A stretch of 64,000 nt of DNA from Hydractinia symbiolongicarpus (GCF_029227915.1 NC_079878.1:28237501-28301500), one strand, 5' to 3'. Shown: positions 35,401 through 50,258, numbered from the stretch's first letter. Numbers and translations are program-made. Notes: generated from the sequence alone by a model not told the origin.

Positions 35401-38363
35401 ATTGACTGTGGCACGTAATTGAACTGATTTTGGACTTTGACCTCATAAATGTGAGACATAAGACAATTGGACCCCAGAAATAACATTCTTCTTAACTCGA
35501 CATGATTGCCGGAACTCAGCGATTACACTGGACCCTGTGGTAGCGCTTCATTTAAAAATTTAGATAAATTAGTGTTTTTTTAGTGTGGAACCAATCCTGG
35601 CCCTTAGCACGCGCCGATAAAATAGAGACATTCTCAAAAACTACATTTCATTGATTTCCTGGCGGTATCAGTCCGCCTCAGTTACAACGTTTGCGTCACA
35701 TATTCGTACCAGCATGTATTTAGCGATATGTTTCTCACATTACTAGCTTGCATCGCTTTTAACAGTGAAACCATTGACTGTGGGACTAAATTGAACTGAT
35801 TTTTGACTGTGGCGTTATAAATGTTTTAAGTGAGACAATAGGACTCCAAGAAGTAACATTCTTCTTAATTTGACATGATTGCCGAAACTCAGCGATTACA
35901 CTGGGCGCAGTGGTAGCGTTTCATTTGAAAATTAAGAAAAAAAAGTCATTTTTGACTGTGGGACCAATCCTAGCCGTTAGCTCGCGCTGAAGAAATAGCG
36001 ACAGTTTCAAAAACTACATTTCACAGACTTTCTAACGGTGTCAGTCCGTTTGAGTTAAAACGGTTGGATCAGATATTCGTACCAACATGTATTTAGCGAT
36101 ATTTTTCTGATAATACTAGGTTGCATCGCTTTTAACAGTGAAACGATTGACTGTGGGACTTAATTGAACTGATTTTGGACTTTGACCTCATAAATGTGAT
36201 AAATGAGACAATTGGACCCAAGAAATAACATTCTTCTTAACTCGACATGATTGCCGGAACTCAGCGATTACACTGGACCCTGTGGCAGCGCTTCATTTGA
36301 AAATTTAGATAAATAAGTCTTTTTTTAGTATGGGACCATTCCTGGCCTTTAACACGCGTCAAAAATATAGAGACATTCTCAAAAACTACATTTCATTGAT
36401 TTCCTGGCGGTATCAGTCCACCTCAGTTAAAACGTTTGCGTCACATATTCGTACCAGCATGTATTTTTCTCACATTACTAGGTTGCATCGCTGTTAACAG
36501 TGAAACCATTGACTGTGGGACTAAATTGAACTGATTTTTGACTGTGGCCTTATAAATGTTTTAAGTGAGACAATTAGACTCCAAGAAGTAACATTCTTCT
36601 TAATTTGACATGATTGCCGAAACTCAGCGATTACACTGGGCGCAGTGGTAGCGCTTCATTTGAAAATTAAGAAAAAAAAGTCATTTTTGACTGTGGGACC
36701 AATCCTAGCCGTTAGCGCGCGCTGAAGGAATAGCGACAGTTTCAAAAACTACATTTCACAGACTTTCTAACGGTGTCAGTCCGTTTGAGGTAAAAGGATT
36801 GGGTCACATATTCGTACCAACATGTATTTAGCGATATTTTTCTGATATTACTAGGTTGCATCGCTTTTAACGGTGAAACGATTGACTGTGGCACGTAATT
36901 GAACTGATTTTGGACTTTGACCTCATAAATGTGAGACATAAGACAATTGGACCCCAGAAATAACATTCTTCTTAACTCGACATGATTGCCGGAACTCAGC
37001 GATTACACTGGACCCTGTGGTAGCGCTTCATTTAAAAATTTAGATAAATTAGTGTTTTTTTAGTGTGGAACCAATCCTGGCCCTTAGCACGCGCCGATAA
37101 AATAGAGACATTCTCAAAAACTACATTTCATTGATTTCCTGGCGGTATCAGTCCGCCTCAGTTACAACGTTTGCGTCACATATTCGTACCAGCATGTATT
37201 TAGCGATATGTTTCTCACATTACTAGCTTGCATCGCTTTTAACAGTGAAACCATTGACTGTGGGACTAAATTGAACTGATTTTTGACTGTGGCGTTATAA
37301 ATGTTTTAAGTGAGACAATTGGACTCCAAGAAGTAACATTCTTCTTAATTTGACATGATTGCCGAAACTCAGCGATTACACTGGGCGCAGTGGTAGCGTT
37401 TCATTTGAAAATTAAGAAAAAAAAGTCATTTTTGACTGTGGGACCAATCCTAGCCGTTAGCTCGCGCTGAAGAAATAGCGACAGTTTCAAAAACTACATT
37501 TCACAGACTTTCTAACGGTGTCAGTCCGTTTGAGTTAAAACGGTTGGATCAGATATTCGTACCAACATGTATTTAGCGATATTTTTCTGATAATACTAGG
37601 TTGCATCGCTTTTAACAGTGAAACGATTGACTGTGGGACTTAATTGAACTGATTTTGGACTTTGACCTCATAAATGTGATAAATGAGACAATTGGACCCA
37701 AGAAATAACATTCTTCTTAACTCGACATGATTGCCGGAACTCAGCGATTACACTGGACCCTGTGGCAGCGCTTCATTTGAAAATTTAGATAAATAAGTCT
37801 TTTTTTAGTATGGGACCATTCCTGGCCTTTAACACGCGTCAAAAATATAGAGACATTCTCAAAAACTACATTTCATTGATTTCCTGGCGGTATCAGTCCG
37901 CCTCAGTTACAACGTTTGCGTCACATATTCGTACCAGCATGTATTTTTCTCACATTACTAGGTTGCATCGCTGTTAACAGTGAAACCATTGACTGTGGGA
38001 CTAAATTGAACTGATTTTTGACTGTGGCCTTATAAATGTTTTAAGTGAGACAATTAGACTCCAAGAAGTAACATTCTTCTTAATTTGACATGATTGCCGA
38101 AACTCAGCGATTACACTGGGCGCAGTGGTAGCGCTTCATTTGAAAATTAAGAAAAAAAAGTCATTTTTGACTGTGGGACCAATCCTAGCCGTTAGCGCGC
38201 GCTGAAGGAATAGCGACAGTTTCAAAAACTACATTTCACAGACTTTCTAACGGTGTCAGTCCGTTTGAGGTAAAAGGATTGGGTCACATATTCGTACCAA
38301 CATGTATTTAGCGATATTTTTCTGATATTACTAGGTTGCATCGCTTTTAACGGTGAAACGATT

Positions 38364-41300
38364 GACTGTGGCACGTAATTGAACTGATTTTGGACTTTGA
38401 CCTCATAAATGTGAGACATAAGACAATTGGACCCCAGAAATAACATTCTTCTTAACTCGACATGATTGCCGGAACTCAGCGATTACACTGGACCCTGTGG
38501 TAGCGCTTCATTTAAAAATTTAGATAAATTAGTGTTTTTTTAGTGTGGAACCAATCCTGGCCCTTAGCACGCGCCGATAAAATAGAGACATTCTCAAAAA
38601 CTACATTTCATTGATTTCTTGGCGGTATCAGTCCGCCTCAGTTACAACGTTTGCGTCACATATTCGTACCAGCATGTATTTAGCGATATGTTTCTCACAT
38701 TACTAGGTTGCATCGCTTTTAACAGTGAAACCATTGACTGTGGGACTAAATTGAACTGATTTTTGACTGTGGCGTTATAAATGTTTTAAGTGAGACAATT
38801 GGACTCCAAGAAGTAACATTCTTCTTAATTTGACATGATTGCCGAAACTCAGCGATTACACTGGGCGCAGTGGTAGCGCTTCATTTGAAAATTAAGAAAA
38901 AAAGTCATTTTTAACTGTGGGACCAATCCTAGCCGTTAGCGCGCGCTGAAGAAATAGCGACAGTTTCAAAAACTACATTTCACAGACTTTCTAACGGTGT
39001 CAGTCCGTTTGAGTTAAAACGGTTGGGTCACATATTCGTACCAACATGTATTTAGCGATATTTTACTGATATTACTAGGTTTCATCGCTTTTAACAAGAA
39101 AACGATTGACTGTGGGACTTAATTGAACTGATTTTGGACTTTGACCTCATAAATGTGATAAATGAGACAATTGGGCCCAAGAAATAACATTCTTCTTAAC
39201 TCGACATGATTGCCGGAACTCAGCGATTACACTGGACCCTGTGGTAGCGCTTTATTTAAAAATTTAGATAAATAAGTGTTTTTTTAGTGTGGGACCAATC
39301 CTGGCCCTTAGCACGCGCCGATAAAATAGAGACATTCTCAAAAACTACATTTCATTGATTTCCTGGCGGTATCAGTCCGCCTCAGTTACAACGTTTGCGT
39401 CACATATTCGTACCAGCATGTATTTAGCGATATGTTTCTCACATTACTAGGTTGCATCGCTTTTAACAGTGAAACCATTGACTGTGGGACTAAATTGAAC
39501 TGATTTTTGACTGTGGCGTTATAAATGTTTTAAGTGAGACAATTGGACTTAAAGAAGTAACATTCTTCTTAATTTGACATGATTGCCGAAACTCAGCGAT
39601 TACACTGGGCGCAGTGGTAGCGCTTCATTTGAAAATTAAGAAAAAAAAGTCATTTTTGACTGTGGGACCAATCCTAGCCGTTAGCGCGCGCTGAAGGAAT
39701 AGCGACAGTTTCAAAAACTACATTTCACAGACTTTCTAACGGTGTCAGTCCGTTTGAGGTAAAAGGATTGGGTCACATATTCGCACCAACATGTATTTAG
39801 CGATATTTTTCTGATGTTACTAGGTTGCATCGCTTTTAACGGTGAAACGATTGACTGTGGCACGTAATTGAACTGATTTTGGACTTTGACCTCATAAATG
39901 TGAGACATAAGACAATTGGACCCCAGAAATAACATTCTTCTTAACTCGACATGATTGCCGGAACTCAGCGATTACACTGGACCCTGTGGTAGCGCTTCAT
40001 TTAAAAATTTAGATAAATTAGTGTTTTTTTAGTGTGGAACCAATCCTGGCCCTTAGCACGCGCCGATAAAATAGAGACATTCTCAAAAACTACATTTCAT
40101 TGATTTCTTGGCGGTATCAGTCCGCCTCAGTTACAACGTTTGCGTCACATATTCGTACCAGCATGTATTTAGCGATATGTTTCTCACATTACTAGGTTGC
40201 ATCGCTTTTAACAGTGAAACCATTGACTGTGGGACTAAATTGAACTGATTTTTGACTGTGGCGTTATAAATGTTTTAAGTGAGACAATTAGACTCCAAGA
40301 AGTAACATTCTTCTTAATTTGACATGATTGCCGAAACTCAGCGATTACACTGGGCGCAGTGGTAGCGCTTCATTTGAAAATTAAGAAAAAAAAGTCACTT
40401 TTGACTGTGGGACCAATCCTAGCCGTTAGCGCGCGCTGAAGGAATAGCGACAGTTTCAAAAACTACATTTCACAGACTTTCTAACGGTGTCAGTCCGTTT
40501 GAGGTAAAAGGATTGGGTCACATATTCGTACCAACATGTATTTAGCGATATTTTTCTGATATTACTAGGTTGCATCGCTTTTAACGGTGAAACGATTGAC
40601 TGTTGCACGTAATTGAACTGATTTTGGACTTTGACCTCATAAATGTGAGACATAAGACAATTGGACCCCAGAAATAACATTCTTCTTAACTCGACATGAT
40701 TGCCGGAACTCAGCGATTACACTGGACCCTGTGGTAGCGCTTCATTTAAAAATTTAGATAAATTAGTGTTTTTTTAGTGTGGAACCAATCCTGGCCCTTA
40801 GCACGCGCCGATAAAATAGAGACATTCTCAAAAACTACATTTCATTGATTTCTTGGCGGTATCAGTCCGCCTCAGTTACAACGTTTGCGTCACATATTCG
40901 TACCAGCATGTATTTAGCGATATGTTTCTCACATTACTAGCTTGCATCGCTTTTAACAGTGAAACCATTGACTGTGGGACTAAATTGAACTGATTTTTGA
41001 CTGTGGCGTTATAAATGTTTTAAGTGAGACAATTGGACTCCAAGAAGTAACATTCTTCTTAATTTGACATGATTGCCGAAACTCAGCGATTACACTGGGC
41101 GCAGTGGTAGCGTTTCATTTGAAAATTAAGAAAAAAAAGTCATTTTTGACTGTGGGACCAATCCTAGCCGTTAGCTCGCGCTGAAGAAATAGCGACAGTT
41201 TCAAAAACTACATTTCACAGACTTTCTAACGGTGTCAGTCCGTTTGAGTTAAAACGGTTGGATCAGATATTCGTACCAACATGTATTTAGCGATATTTTT

Positions 41301-44300
41301 CTGATATTACTAGGTTGCATCGCTTTTAACAGTGAAACGATTGACTGTGGGACTTAATTGAACTGATTTTGGACTTTGACCTCATAAATGTGATAAATGA
41401 GACAATTGGACCCAAGAAATAACATTCTTCTTAACTCGACATGATTGCCGGAACTCAGCGATTACACTGGACCCTGTGGCAGCGCTTCATTTAAAAATTT
41501 AGATAAATAAGTCTTTTTTTAGTATGGGACCATTCCTGGCCTTTAACACGCGTCAAAAATATAGAGACATTCTCAAAAACTACATTTCATTGATTTCCTG
41601 GCGGTATCAGTCCGCCTCAGTTACAACGTTTGCGTCACATATTCGTACCAGAATGTATTTTTCTCACATTACTAGGTTGCATCGCTGTTAACAGTGAAAC
41701 CATTGACTGTGGGACTAAATTGAACTGATTTTTGACTGTGGCCTTATAAATGTTTTAAGTGAGACAATTAGACTCCAAGAAGTAACATTCTTCTTAATTT
41801 GACATGATTGCCGAAACTCAGCGATTACACTGGGCGCAGTGGTAGCGCTTCATTTGAAAATTAAGAAAAAAAAGTCATTTTTGACTGTGGGACCAATCCT
41901 AGCCGTTAGCGCGCGCTGAAGGAATAGCGACAGTTTCAAAAACTACATTTCACAGACTTTCTAACGGTGTCAGTCCGTTTGAGGTAAAAGGATTGGGTCA
42001 CATATTCGTACCAACATGTATTTAGCGATATTTTTCTGATATTACTAGGTTGCATCGCTTTTAACGGTGAAACGATTGACTGTGGCACGTAATTGAACTG
42101 ATTTTGGACTTTGACCTCATAAATGTGAGACATAAGACAATTGGACCCCAGAAATAACATTCTTCTTAACTCGACATGATTGCCGGAACTCAGCGATTAC
42201 ACTGGACCCTGTGGTAGCGCTTCATTTAAAAATTTAGATAAATTAGTGTTTTTTTAGTGTGGAACCAATCCTGGCCCTTAGGTCGCGCCGATAAAATAGA
42301 GACATTCTCAAAAACTACATTTCATTGATTTCTTGGCGGTATCAGTCCGCCTCAGTTACAACGTTTGCGTCACATATTCGTACCAGCATGTATTTAGCGA
42401 TATGTTTCTCACATTACTAGGTTGCATCGCTTTTAACAGTGAAACCATTGACTGTGGGACTAAATTGAACTGATTTTTGACTGTGGCGTTATAAATGTTT
42501 TAAGTGAGACAATTGGACTCCAAGAAGTAACATTCTTCTTAATTTGACATGATTGCTGAAACTCAGCGATTACACTGGGCGCAGTGGTAGCGCTTCATTT
42601 GAAAATTAAGAAAAAAAAGTCATTTTTAACTGTGGGACCAATCCTAGCCGTTAGCGCGCGCTGAAGAAATAGCGACAGTTTCAAAAACTACATTTCACAG
42701 ACTTTCTAACGGTGTCAGTCCGTTTGAGTTAAAACGGTTGGGTCACATATTCGTACCAACATGTATTTAGCGATATTTTTCTGATATTACTAGGTTTCAT
42801 CGCTTTTAACAAGGAAACGATTGACTGTGGGACTTAATTGAACTGATTTTGGACTTTGACCTCATAAATGTGATAAATGAGACAATTGGGCCCAAGAAAT
42901 AACATTCTTCTTAACTCGACATGATTGCCGGAACTCAGCGATTACACTGGACCCTGTGGTAGCGCTTCATTTAAAAATTTAGATAAATTAGTGTTTTTTT
43001 AGTGTTGAACCAATCCTGGCCCTTAGCACGCGCCGATAAAATAGAGACATTCTCAAAAACTACATTTCATTGATTTCCTGGCGGTATCAGTCCGCCTCAG
43101 TTACAACGTTTGCGTCACATATTCGTACCAGCATGTATTTAGCGATATGTTTCTCACATTACTAGCTTGCATCGCTTTTAACAGTGAAACCATTGACTGT
43201 GGGACTAAATTGAACTGATTTTTGACTGTGGCGTTATAAATGTTTTAAGTGAGACAATTGGACTCCAAGAAGTAACATTCTTCTTAATTTGACATGATTG
43301 CCGAAACTCAACGATTACACTGGGCGCAGTGGTAGCGTTTCATTTGAAAATTAAGAAAAAAAAGTCATTTTTGACTGTGGGACCAATCCTAGCCGTTAGC
43401 TCGCGCTGAAGAAATAGCGACAGTTTCAAAAACTACATTTCACAGACTTTCTAACGGTGTCAGTCCGTTTGAGTTAAAACGGTTGGATCAGATATTCGTA
43501 CCAACATGTATTTAGCGGTATTTTTCTGATAATACTAGGTTGCATCGCTTTTAACAGTGAAACGATTAACTGTGGGACTTAATTGAACTGATTTTGGACT
43601 TTGACCTCATAAATGTGATAAATGAGACAATTGGACCCAAGAAATAACATTCTTCTTAACTCGACATGATTGCCGGAACTCAGCGATTACACTGGACCCT
43701 GTGGCAGCGCTTCATTTAAAAATTTAGATAAATAAGTCTTTTTTTAGTATGGGACCATTCCTGGCCTTTAACACGCGTCAAAAATATAGAGACATTCTCA
43801 AAAACTACATTTCATTGATTTCCTGGCGGTATCAGTCCGCCTCAGTTACAACGTTTGCGTCACATATTCGTACCAGCATGTATTTAGCGATATGTTTCTC
43901 ACATTACTAGGTTGCATCGCTTTTAACAGTGAAACCATTGACTGTGGGACTAAATTGAACTGATTTTTGACTGTGCCGTTATAAATGTTTTAAGTGAGAC
44001 AATTGGACTCCAAGAAGTAACATTCTTCTTAATTTGACATGATTGCCGAAACTCAGCGATTACACTGGGCGCAGTGGTAGCGCTTCATTTGAAAATTAAG
44101 AAAAAAAAGTCATTTTTGACTGTGGGACCAATCCTAGCCGTTAGCGCGCGCTGAAGGAATAGCGACAGTTTCAAAAACTACATTTCACAGACTTTCTAAC
44201 GGTGTCAGTCCGTTTGAGGTAAAAGGATTGGGTCACATATTCGTACCAACATGTATTTAGCGATATTTTTCTGATATTACTAGGTTGCATCGCTTTTAAC

Positions 44301-47300
44301 GGTGAAACGATTGACTGTGGCACGTAATTGAACTGATTTTGGACTTTGACCTCATAAATGTGAGACATAAGACAATTGGACCCCAGAAATAACATTCTTC
44401 TTAACTCGACATGATTGCCGGAACTCAGCGATTACACTGGACCCTGTGGTAGCGCTTCATTTAAAAATTTAGATAAATTAGTGTTTTTTTAGTGTGGAAC
44501 CAATCCTGGCCCTTAGCACGCGCCGATAAAATAGAGACATTCTCAAAAACTACATTTCATTGATTTCTTGGCGGTATCAGTCCGCCTCAGTTACAACGTT
44601 TGCGTCACATATTCGTACCAGCATGTATTTAGCGATATGTTTCTCACATTACTAGGTTGCATCGCTTTTAACAGTGAAACCATTGACTGTGGGACTAAAT
44701 TGAACTGATTTTTGACTGTGGCGTTATAAATGTTTTAAGTGAGACAATTGGACTCCAAGAAGTAACATTCTTCTTAATTTGACATGATTGCCGAAACTCA
44801 GCGATTACACTGGGCGCAGTGGTAGCGCTTCATTTGAAAATTAAGAAAAAAAGTCATTTTTAACTGTGGGACCAATCCTAGCCGTTAGCGCGCGCTGAAG
44901 AAATAGCGACAGTTTCAAAAACTACATTTCACAGACTTTCTAACGGTGTCAGTCCGTTTGAGTTAAAACGGTTGGGTCACATATTCGTACCAACATGTAT
45001 TTAGCGATATTTTTCTGATATTACTAGGTTTCATCGCTTTTAACAAGGAAACGATTGACTGTGGGACTTAATTGAACTGATTTTGGACTTTGACCTCATA
45101 AATGTGATAAATGAGACAATTGGGCCCAAGAAATAACATTCTTCTTAACTCGACATGATTGCCGGAACTCAGCGATTACACTGGACCCTGTGGTAGCGCT
45201 TTATTTAAAAATTTAGATAAATAAGTGTTTTTTTAGTGTGGGACCAATCCTGGCCCTTAGCACGCGCCGATAAAATAGAGACATTCTCAAAAACTACATT
45301 TCATTGATTTCCTGGCGGTATCAGTCCGCCTCAGTTACAACGTTTGCGTCACATATTCGTACCAGCATGTATTTAGCGATATGTTTCTCACATTACTAGG
45401 TTGCATCGCTTTTAACAGTGAAACCATTGACTGTGGGACTAAATTGAACTGATTTTTGACTGTGGCCTTATAAATGTTTTAAGTGAGACAATTGGACTCC
45501 AAGAAGTAACATTCTTCTTAATTTGACATGATTGCCGAAACTCAGCGATTACACTGGGCGCAGTGGTAGCGCTTCATTTAAAAATTAAGAAAAAAAAGTC
45601 ATTTTTGACTGTGGGACCAATCCTAGCCGTTAGCGCGCGCTGAAGGAATAGCGACAGTTTCAAAAACTACATTTCACAGACTTTCTAACGGTGTCAGTCC
45701 GTTTGAGGTAAAAGGATTGGGTCACATATTCGTACCAACATGTATTTAGCGATATTTTTCTGATATTACTAGGTTGCATCGCTTTTAACGGTGAAACGAT
45801 TGACTGTGGCACGTAATTGAACTGATTTTGGACTTTGACCTCATAAATGTGAGACATAAGACAATTGGACCCCAGAAATAACATTCTTCTTAACTCGACA
45901 TGATTGCCGGAACTCAGCGATTACACTGGACCCTGTGGTAGCGCTTCATTTAAAAATTTAGATAAATTAGTGTTTTTTTAGTGTGGAACCAATCCTGGCC
46001 CTTAGCACGCGCCGATAAAATAGAGACATTCTCAAAAACTACATTTCATTGATTTCTTGGCGGTATCAGTCCGCCTCAGTTACAACGTTTGCGTCACATA
46101 TTCGTACCAGCATGTATTTAGCGATATGTTTCTCACATTACTAGGTTGCATCGCTTTTAACAGTGAAACCATTGACTGTGGGACTAAATTGAACTGATTT
46201 TTGACTGTGGCGTTATAAATGTTTTAAGTGAGACAATTGGACTCCAAGAAGTAACATTCTTCTTAATTTGACATGATTGCCGAAACTCAGCGATTACACT
46301 GGGCGCAGTGGTAGCGCTTCATTTGAAAATTAAGAAAAAAAAGTCATTTTTAACTGTGGGACCAATCCTAGCCGTTAGCGCGCGCTGAAGAAATAGCGAC
46401 AGTTTCAAAAACTACATTTCACAGACTTTCTAACGGTGTCAGTCCGTTTGAGTTAAAACGGTTGGGTCACATATTCGTACCAACATGTATTTAGCGATAT
46501 TTTTCTGATATTACTAGGTTTCATCGCTTTTAACAAGGAAACGATTGACTGTGGGACTTAATTGAACTGATTTTGGACTTTGACCTCATAAATGTGATAA
46601 ATGAGACAATTGGGCCCAAGAAATAACATTCTTCTTAACTCGACATGATTGCCGGAACTCAGCGATTACACTGGACCCTGTGGTAGCGCTTTATTTAAAA
46701 ATTTAGATAAATAAGTGTTTTTTTAGTGTGGGACCAATCCTGGCCCTTAGCACGCGCCGATAAAATAGAGACATTCTCAAAAACTACATTTCATTGATTT
46801 TCTGGCGGTATCAGTCCGCCTCAGTTACAACGTTTGCGTCACATATTCGTACCAGCATGTATTTAGCGATATGTTTCTCACATTACTAGGTTGCATCGCT
46901 TTTAACAGTGAAACCATTGACTGTGGGACTAAATTGAACTGATTTTTGACTGTGGCGTTATAAATGTTTTAAGTGAGACAATTGGACTCCAAGAAGTAAC
47001 ATTCTTCTTAATTTGACATGATTGCCGAAACTCAGCGATTACACTGGGCGCAGTGGTAGTGCTTCATTTAAAAGTTAAGAAAAAAAAGTCATTTTTGACT
47101 GTGGGACCAATCCTAGCCGTTAGCGCGCGCTGAAGAAATAGCGACAGTTTCAAAAACTACATTTCACAGACTGTCTAACGGTGTCAGTCCGTTTGAGTTA
47201 AAACGGTTGGATCACATATTCGTACCAACATGTATTTAGCGATATTTTTCTGATATTACTAGGTTTCATCGCTTTTAACAAGGAAACGATTGACTGTGGG

Positions 47301-50258
47301 ACTTAATTGAACTGATTTTGGACTTTGACCTCATAAATGTGATAAATGAGACAATTGGACCCAAGAAATAACATTCTTCTTAACTCGACATGATTGCCGG
47401 AACTCAGCGATTACACTGGGCCCTGTGGCAGCGCTTCATTTAAAAATTTAGATAAATAAGTGTTTTTTTAGTGTGGGACCAATCCTGGCCCTTAGCACGC
47501 GCCGATAAGATAGAGACATTCTCAAAAACTACATTTCATTGATTTTCTGGCGGTATCAGTCCGCCTCAGTTACAACGTTTGCGTCACATATTCGTACCAG
47601 CATGTATTTAGCGATATGTTTCTCACATTACTAGGTTGCATCGCTTTTAACAGTGAAACCATTGACTGTGGGACTAAATTGAACTGATTTTTGACTGTGG
47701 CGTTATAAATGTTTTAAGTGAGACAATTGGACTCCAAGAAGTAACATTCTTCTTAATTTGACATGATTGCCGAAACTCAGCGATTACACTGGGCGCAGTG
47801 GTAGCGCTTCATTTGAAAATTAAGAAAAAAAGTCATTTTTGACTGTGGGACCAATCCTAGCCGTTAGCGCGCGCTGAAGAAATAGCGACAGTTTCAAAAA
47901 CTACATTTCACAAACTTTCTAACGGTTTCAGTCCGTTTGAATTAAAACGGTTGGGTCACATATTCGTACCAACATGTATTTAGCGATGTTTTTCTGATAT
48001 TACTAGGTTTCATCGCTTTTAACAAGGAAACGATTGACTGTGGAACTTAATTGAACTGATTTTGGACTTTGACCTCATAAATGTGATAAATGAGACAATT
48101 CGACCCAAGAAATAACATTCTTCTTAACTCGACATGATTGCCGGAACTCAGCGATTACACTGGACCCTGTGGCAGCGCTTCATTTAAAAATTTAGATAAA
48201 TAAGTCTTTTTTTAGTATGGGACCAATCCTGGCCCTTAGCACGCGTCAAAAAAATAGAGACATTCTCATAAACTACATTTCATTGATTTCCTGGCGGTAT
48301 CAGTCCGCCTCAGTTACAACGTTTGCGTCACATATTCGTACCAGCATGTATTTAGCGATATGTTTCTCACATTACTAGGTTGCATCGCTTTTAACAGTGA
48401 AACCATTGACTGTGGGACTAAATTGAACTGATTTTTGACTGTGGCGTTATAAATGTTTTAAGTGAGACAATTGGACTCCAAGAAGTAACATTCTTCTTAA
48501 TTTGACATGATTGCCGAAACTCAGCGATTACACTGGGCGCAGTGGTAGCGCTTCATTTGAAAATTAAGAAAAAAAGTCATTTTTGACTGTGGGACCAATC
48601 CTAGCCGTTAGCGCGCGCTGAAGAAATAGCGACAGTTTCAAAAACTACATTTCACAAACTTTCTAACGGTTTCAGTCCGTTTGAATTAAAACGGTTGGGT
48701 CACATATTCGTACCAACATGTATTTAGCGATGTTTTTCTGATATTACTAGGTTTCATCGCTTTTAACAAGGAAACGATTGACTGTGGAACTTAATTGAAC
48801 TGATTTTGGACTTTGACCTCATAAATGTGATAAATGAGACAATTCGACCCAAGAAATAACATTCTTCTTAACTCGACATGATTGCCGGAACTCAGCGATT
48901 ACACTGGACCCTGTGGCAGCGCTTCATTTAAAAATTTAGATAAATAAGTATTTTTTTAGTATGGGACCAATCCTGGCCCTTAGCACGCGTCAAAAAAATA
49001 GAGACATTCTCAAAAACTACATTTCATTGATTTCCTGGCGGTATCAGTCCGCCTCAGTTACAACGTTTGCGTCACATATTCGTACCAGCATGTATTTAGC
49101 GATATGTTTCTCACATTACTAGGTTGCATCGCTTTTAACAGTGAAACCATTGACTGTGGGACTAAATTGAACTGATTTTTGACTGCGGCGTTATAAATGT
49201 TTTAAGTGAGACAATTGGACTCCAAGAAGTAACATTCTTTTTAATTTGACATGATTGCCGAAACTCAGCGATTACACTGGGCGCAGTGGTAGCGCTTCAT
49301 TTGAAAAGTAAGAAAAAAAAGTCATTTTTGACTGTGGGACCAATCCTAGCCGTTAGCGCGCGCTGAAGAAATAGCGACAGTTTCAAAAACTACATTTCAC
49401 AGACTTTCTAACGGTGTCAGTCCGTTTGAGTTAAAACGGTTGGATCACATATTCGTACCAACATGTGTTTAGCGATATTTTCCTGATATTACTAGGTTGC
49501 ATCGCTTTTAACAGTGAAACGATTGCCTGTGGGACTTAATTGAACTGATTTTGGACTTTGACCTCATAAATGTGATAAATGAGACAATTGGACCCAAGAA
49601 ATAACATTCTTCTTAACTCGACATGATTGCCGGAACTCAGCGATTACACTGGACCCTGTGGCAGCGCTTCATTTAAAAATTTAGTTAAATAAGTCTTTTT
49701 TTAGTATGGGACCAATCCTGGCCCTTAGCACGCGTCAAAAATATAGAGACACTCTCAAAAACTACATTTCATTGATTTCCTGGCGGTATCAGTCCGCCTC
49801 AGTTACAACGTTTGCGTCACATATTCGTACCAGCATGTATTTTTCTCACATTACTAGGTTGCATCGCTGTTAACAGTGAAACCATTGACTGTGGGACTAA
49901 ATTGAACTGATTTTTGACTGTGGCCTTATAAATGTTTTAAGTGAGACAATTGGACTCCAAGAAGTAACATTCTTCTTAATTTGACATGATTGCCGAAACT
50001 CAGCGATTACACTGGGCGCAGTGGTAGCGCTTCATTTGAAAATTAAGAAAAAAAGTCATTTTTGACTGTGGGACCAATCCTAGCCGTTAGCGCGCGCTGA
50101 AGGAATAGCGACAGTTTCAAAAACTACATTTCACAGACTTTCTAACGGTGTCAGTCCGTTTGAGTTAAAAGGATTGGGTCACATATTCGTACCAACATGT
50201 ATTTAGCGATATTTTTCTGATATTACTAGGTTGCATCGCTTTTAACGGTGAAACGATT
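38364..50258. repeat. Irregular HOR block mixing 1489 bp, 745 bp and longer units
   Basis: X2 starts: 38364, 39853 (+1489), 40598 (+745), 42078 (+1480), 44313 (+2235), 45802 (+1489), 50259 (+4457). The 1489 bp unit is X2-Y1-X-Y2 with a full-length X instead of the 10 bp shorter X1. 39853-40597 is a bare X2-Y2 dimer. 42078-44312 is a 6-mer. 45802-50258 is a 12-monomer stretch with starts 45802, 46174, 46547, 46919, 47292, 47664, 48036, 48408, 48780, 49152, 49525, 49887. A recurring Y tail here reads GGTTTCATCGC ... AACAAGGAAAC. Confidence 0.9.
47292..48779. repeat. Recent tandem duplication of one X-Y dimer (744 bp)
   Basis: Unit starts are 47292 and 48036 with Y at 47664 and 48408. The Y tails share the private variants CACAAACTTTCTAACGGTTTC and TTTGAATTAAAACGG (about 47910 and 48654), the GATGTTTTTCTG form and GACTGTGGAACTT after it. 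The following X monomers share ACAATTCGACCC. The duplicated segment is displaced 744 bp. Its exact edges are approximate because flanking dimers are also similar. Confidence 0.87.

Larger units (their letters stand above)
30964..38363. repeat. 4-mer HOR block (X2-Y1-X1-Y2), five consecutive 1480 bp copies
   Basis: X2 starts fall at 30964, 32444, 33924, 35404, 36884 and 38364, five intervals of exactly 1480 bp. Internal lengths are 372 (X2), 373 (Y1), 362 (X1) and 373 (Y2). Copies 35404-36883 and 36884-38363 are nearly identical. Their differences include CAATAGGACTCC versus CAATTGGACTCC (35837/37317) and CAGTCCACCTCAG versus CAGTCCGCCTCAG (36415/37895). Confidence 0.95.

Noticed and set aside
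30964-38363. Assembly artefact as the cause of the exact 1480 bp periodicity
   Set aside because: Copies differ at scattered private sites (for example 35837/37317 and 36415/37895), so they are not a simple duplicated contig. Copy number could still be wrong and cannot be tested here.
35262-45884. A recurring 74-codon minus-strand open frame (eight copies between 35262 and 45884, and again at 58251)
   Set aside because: It spans an X2/Y2 junction and recurs only because the HOR recurs. In copies with GAGTTAAAAGG instead of GAGGTAAAAGG a stop codon closes it, so a single base change opened it. There is no domain, signal peptide or sign of selection on codons.
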